From Clostridiales bacterium (GTDB lineage: Bacteria; Bacillota; Clostridia; Lachnospirales; Lachnospiraceae), in contig DXXQ01000032.1 in the NCBI GenBank assembly GCA_019416265.1, positions 1 to 8,480 of the forward strand: DNA of 8,480 nt. Reading direction: 5' to 3'. Position numbers and translations under genes: made by a program. The notes beneath the pieces are model-generated. The model was not told the origin of the DNA. It saw only the letters and a list, made by a program, of their open reading frames with translations, and made no database searches. Positions 6,516 to 8,480 of this stretch are shown here, one piece after another; positions within the stretch are counted from its first letter, which is position 1; each line of letters opens with the position of its first letter.

Positions 6516-6914
6516 ATGCCGGTTTACTCCCCGGAATTTAATCTTCTGACCGTTAAAGAAGAGTACTTTATCAACAATCTCAATGGTGCGAAAACCTACA
6601 TGATCCACGATGGTTTCATATTCTGTCTCTAAGATAAGGGTATACAAATAGGGATTTTCTGTATTCCAGAGAACCGGACACGCTACCTCAAGCGGGAGAG
6701 TGCCATCTTTTTCAAGAATTCCAAAGGCAGCTACAGCGCCGTTTTTATCTTCCAGGGTAACCTTTGTAAGGATCCCTTCGGTAAAAGAGACATCCAGATC
6801 AATTCTGGCAAAGGTGTTTTCAACAGAGGTGGTAATGCGGTAGTCCCGGATGACCTTTGCCGGTCTTTTTAAAAGATATACATCTCTGAAAATACCGCTC
6901 ATACGGAATTTGTC

Positions 6915-6917
6915 CTA
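6915..6917 (-). other. Amber nonsense codon in the lacZ remnant
   Basis: TAG stands between SYLED and DKFRMSG. In LacZ proteins this place is normally glutamine (SYLEDQD), so a single CAG to TAG change explains it. The frame is the same on both sides. Confidence 0.85.
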
Positions 6918-7376
6918 ATCTTCCAGATAAGAACCGTCACACCACTTCATAACAAGGACAGCAATGGTATTTTTTCCCTCTTTAATAAGCGCAGTAATAT
7001 CAAATTCGCTTGTAGCATGTGAAACCTGGCTATAGCCGACGTAGCTTCCGTTCAGCCAAAGATAGAAGTAGCTATCCACACCTTCAAAATTCAAAAACGC
7101 CTTGCTCGCCATTTCGTCCTTATGATAATCAAAATCATATACATAGGCGCCGCACGGAACGTCCTGAGGTACATAGGGAGGGTCAAAGGGAAATGGATAT
7201 TTGATGTTGGTGTACTGATGGGCATTATATCCTTCGTTCTGCCACACACCGGGAACGGTTACCTCTGCAAAGGAGGATACATCAAATCCTGTTAGAATGC
7301 CATAAAGAGCTGGTGGGAAAATAACTTCAAGTTTGGAAAGCGTGAAATCTCAGTATTTGTTTTCCTAAAAAAATGA

Positions 7377-7404
7377 TATACAAAAAATCCTGATAAGATA
7401 TAAT
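7377..7404 (+). promoter_or_regulatory. Promoter of an orphan short transcript
   Basis: TATACA (7377-7382, four of six to the -35 consensus) and a perfect TATAAT (7399-7404) are 16 bases apart. Transcription would start near 7411 and run rightward into the terminator at 7515. It does not serve the minus-strand lacZ remnant. Confidence 0.6.
7384..7395 (+). repeat. Right copy of the 12-base direct repeat
   Basis: AAAATCCTGATA, identical to 6113-6124 and 1271 bases away, lies within the spacer of the promoter at 7377-7404. Confidence 0.25.
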
Positions 7405-7410
7405 ACTGCT

Positions 7411-7551
7411 ATGAAGTGTTCATAAAGAAACGGACGGGTAAAATGAGAACGTCAGGGATGGCATTCTCATGGATAAGAGTAAAAATGAGTATTGTAAAAA
7501 CTGACTGCTGGAGGCTCCCCGGTTTATCTGGGGAGTATTTCTTTTATTTTT
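7411..7551 (+). ncRNA. Candidate small RNA or leader RNA of about 140 nt
   Basis: A promoter and an intrinsic terminator bracket this stretch. A hairpin ATGAGAA (7443-7449) / TTCTCAT (7464-7470), extended past a C/A mismatch by GTC (7451-7453) / GGC (7460-7462), shows the loop AGGGAT. GTCAG (7451-7455) could alternatively pair with CTGAC (7501-7505) just before the terminator. The only open frame (7443-7565, 40 codons) lacks a ribosome site and runs through the terminator, so I favour a non-coding product. It may be a stand-alone RNA, or an attenuator leader for the XRE gene 125 bases downstream. No known RNA family is recognised. Confidence 0.4.
7515..7551 (+). terminator. Intrinsic terminator of the orphan transcript
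   Basis: CTCCCC (7515-7520) pairs with GGGGAG (7530-7535) around a nine-base loop, followed by a T-rich tract TATTTCTTTTATTTTT (7536-7551). The stem is short but GC-rich, and the tract is interrupted by few other bases. Confidence 0.75.
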
Positions 7552-7575
7552 GTCAAGAAGTATAAAAAACCACCG

Positions 7576-7653
7576 GACACAGATGTCTGATTATGAAAAA
7601 CACGGCATTTCTCGCTTTGTGTCGTGTTATGTCAGCCATATTTGTGGTAGGAT
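7576..7653 (+). promoter_or_regulatory. Control region of the XRE gene: extended -10 and inverted repeats
   Basis: TGGTAGGAT (7645-7653) is an extended -10 element; no good -35 is seen. Upstream lie nested inverted repeats: GACACA (7576-7581) with TGTGTC (7618-7623), and AACACG (7599-7604) with CGTGTT (7623-7628). XRE proteins often bind dyads at their own promoters, so autoregulation is plausible. The assignment is tentative; the arms are only six bases. Confidence 0.35.
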
Positions 7654-7675
7654 AAGGGCGAAAGGAGGGAAGCAA

Positions 7676-8480
7676 ATGGATGCAAAGAAGATTGGAGTGT
7701 TTTTACGAGAGCTCCGTAAAGAAAAAGGACTGACGCAGGAACAGCTTGCAGAGATCCTTCATGTATCGGGGAGAACCGTTTCACGATGGGAAACGGGCAC
7801 CAATATGCCGGATTTGAGCATCCTGATCCAGATTGCGGAATTTTATGAGATAGAGGTAAAAGAAATCCTGGATGGAGAAAGGAAAGGCGAGATTATGGAC
7901 AAAGAATTAAAGGAAACGTTATCAAAGGTAGCAGATTACAATTCTCTGGAAAAAGAAAAAGTTTTAAAAATTGGAAATACTGCATTTGGTTTTACGTTTG
8001 CAGTCTGCGCGGCGATGATTGTTGTACAACTGCTTATAACAGGTAATCTGTCACTTGTTGCAGGAGAAACTGCGATTTTGCTGGCGGGGGGTGTCTTTTA
8101 TCTGGGAGTGATGATTTATCATGGACTTTGGGAAAAAGGCTCAAAATTAAAAAATACTCCATTTACCCATGGGATGATCAGTATCATTTGTGCAGGTGTT
8201 TTTTCAGCACTTCTGGCTGCTGTCTATTTGAAACTGGGAGCGTCCGTGGCAAAAACAGCTCAGGTTGTTGCGGTGTTTTTTGCAGGAATTTCAGTGATTG
8301 GATTTTTGGTATTAAGAATCCTGGCCTGTCTCAGTAAAAATAGAAAAAATAAAATCACAGAGCATGTCGAACCAAAGGAACATGTGAATCAACCTGTAAA
8401 CATATTTATTGCAGATGGCAATATGCAGGCGGAAATGATCCTGAACACATTGAAGGAAAACGGGATTATGGCATATACAC
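7676..8480 (+). CDS. Membrane XRE regulator with C-terminal DUF2007-like domain (3' end outside window)
   Basis: The reading frame is open from the ATG at 7676 to the window end, 268 codons. AGGAGG (7663-7668) lies seven bases before the start, a near-ideal ribosome site. Residues 4-58 form an XRE/Cro helix-turn-helix (IGVFLRELRKEKGLTQEQLA, then VSGRTVSRWETGTNMPDLSIL). A polar stretch (66-97) leads to four predicted membrane segments, about 100-122, 129-149, 166-187 and 195-218. After a basic stop (KNRKNK) and a short linker comes VNIFIADGNMQAEMILNTLK (241-260) followed by ENGIMAYT, which resembles the start of DUF2007, a small putative signal-transducing domain. By the positive-inside rule both ends would be cytoplasmic. 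The likely role is a membrane-tethered transcription regulator sensing an envelope or membrane signal; target genes are unknown. The DUF2007 call rests on about 28 residues. Confidence 0.85.
   Translation, partial: MDAKKIGVFLRELRKEKGLTQEQLAEILHVSGRTVSRWETGTNMPDLSILIQIAEFYEIEVKEILDGERKGEIMDKELKETLSKVADYNSLEKEKVLKIGNTAFGFTFAVCAAMIVVQLLITGNLSLVAGETAILLAGGVFYLGVMIYHGLWEKGSKLKNTPFTHGMISIICAGVFSALLAAVYLKLGASVAKTAQVVAVFFAGISVIGFLVLRILACLSKNRKNKITEHVEPKEHVNQPVNIFIADGNMQAEMILNTLKENGIMAYT

Larger units (their letters stand above)
6396..7349 (-). pseudogene. lacZ: GH2 beta-galactosidase (LacZ) remnant with several lesions
   Basis: The minus strand carries two separate pieces of a GH2 LacZ in one frame. 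From about 7286 downward: FDVSSFAEVTVPGVWQNEGY, PYVPQDVPCGAYVYDF, FEGVDSYFYLWLNGSYVGYS and VMKWCDGSYLED (sugar-binding jelly-roll domain), an amber codon, then DKFRMSGIFRDVYLLKRP and, after a beta domain, KIKFRGVNRHDS at the barrel entrance. At once follows YTQEELERAAHNYEL and LDYAQNGIGSNSCG, which belong to the extreme C-terminal (Bgal small chain) domain. By comparison with E. coli LacZ roughly 600 residues, including both catalytic glutamates, are gone. The C-terminus then joins AraC sequence out of frame. The first part of the gene is also missing: the frame is open only to a TGA at 7350-7352, with weak homology above FDVSSF and no start or ribosome site. It cannot make an active enzyme. 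Confidence 0.9.

Noticed and set aside
6273..6902. 209-codon minus-strand frame read as one protein
   Set aside because: It is a chimera: LacZ beta domain, LacZ C-terminal residues, then AraC DNA read in the wrong frame. It is a pseudogene product, not a new gene.
7443..7520. Fluoride-riboswitch-like stretch GGGATGGCATTCTC
   Set aside because: The start looks like the crcB motif, but the AACCGCC block and the closing GATG...CTAC pairing partner are absent, and no fluoride exporter follows.
7443..7565. 40-codon frame between the orphan promoter and terminator
   Set aside because: No ribosome site precedes the ATG, and the frame runs through the terminator hairpin and T-tract. The product matches nothing I know. 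Codon-level conservation would reopen it.
6093..7675. Mobile element as the cause of the gene debris
   Set aside because: No transposase, integrase or terminal inverted repeats are visible; deletions explain the pattern. The 12-base flanking repeat is the only hint and is weak.

Overview
The window looks like chromosomal DNA from a gut-type Firmicute, most likely a Lachnospiraceae member. This is inferred, not searched. The grounds are strong AGGAGG-type ribosome sites, moderate GC with AT-rich spacers, and a gene set (GH42 and GH2 beta-galactosidases, GH29 fucosidase, C69 dipeptidase, AraC-type regulator, membrane XRE protein) typical of glycan-using gut clostridia. There is no rRNA, tRNA, CRISPR array, transposase or phage gene.

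Layout. 3-737 (+) is the C-terminal part of a GH42 beta-galactosidase, cut by the window edge. After a 205-base spacer holding a promoter and a foldable leader, 943-2430 (+) encodes a C69 (PepD) dipeptidase, closed by a clear intrinsic terminator at 2456-2494. A second promoter appears to start a four-gene run on the + strand: a membrane-anchored C39-like cysteine peptidase (2618-3457), a compact cytoplasmic GH29 alpha-L-fucosidase (3479-4498), the peroxide-stress/iron protein YaaA (4555-5295), and a DUF4213/DUF364 putative metal-chelation protein (5346-6092). The first two and the last two genes are tightly spaced. No terminator is seen between any of the four.

6155-7349 (-) is a gene graveyard. 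A GH2 LacZ beta-galactosidase has lost its N-terminus, carries an in-frame amber codon, has lost its whole catalytic core by an in-frame deletion, and its extreme C-terminus is joined out of frame to the last two thirds of an AraC-family DNA-binding domain. The two open frames there are debris, not genes. The LacZ/AraC joint carries a short stretch that fits both parents, suggesting deletion by microhomology.

7353-7675 has no convincing protein gene. It holds a promoter, a hairpin and an intrinsic terminator that together would make an orphan RNA of about 140 nt, followed by the control region of the last gene. That gene (7676 to the window end, +) is incomplete: an XRE helix-turn-helix protein with four predicted membrane segments and the start of a C-terminal domain resembling DUF2007.

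How it fits together: the intact genes suit uptake and cytosolic breakdown of beta-galactosides, fucosylated glycans and peptides, alongside a YaaA/metal-chelation pair that may concern metal or oxidative stress. I see no complete novel defence or mobile system. The items most worth checking are the scarred lacZ-araC locus, the orphan RNA, the XRE-membrane-DUF2007 fusion and the yaaA-DUF364 pair.
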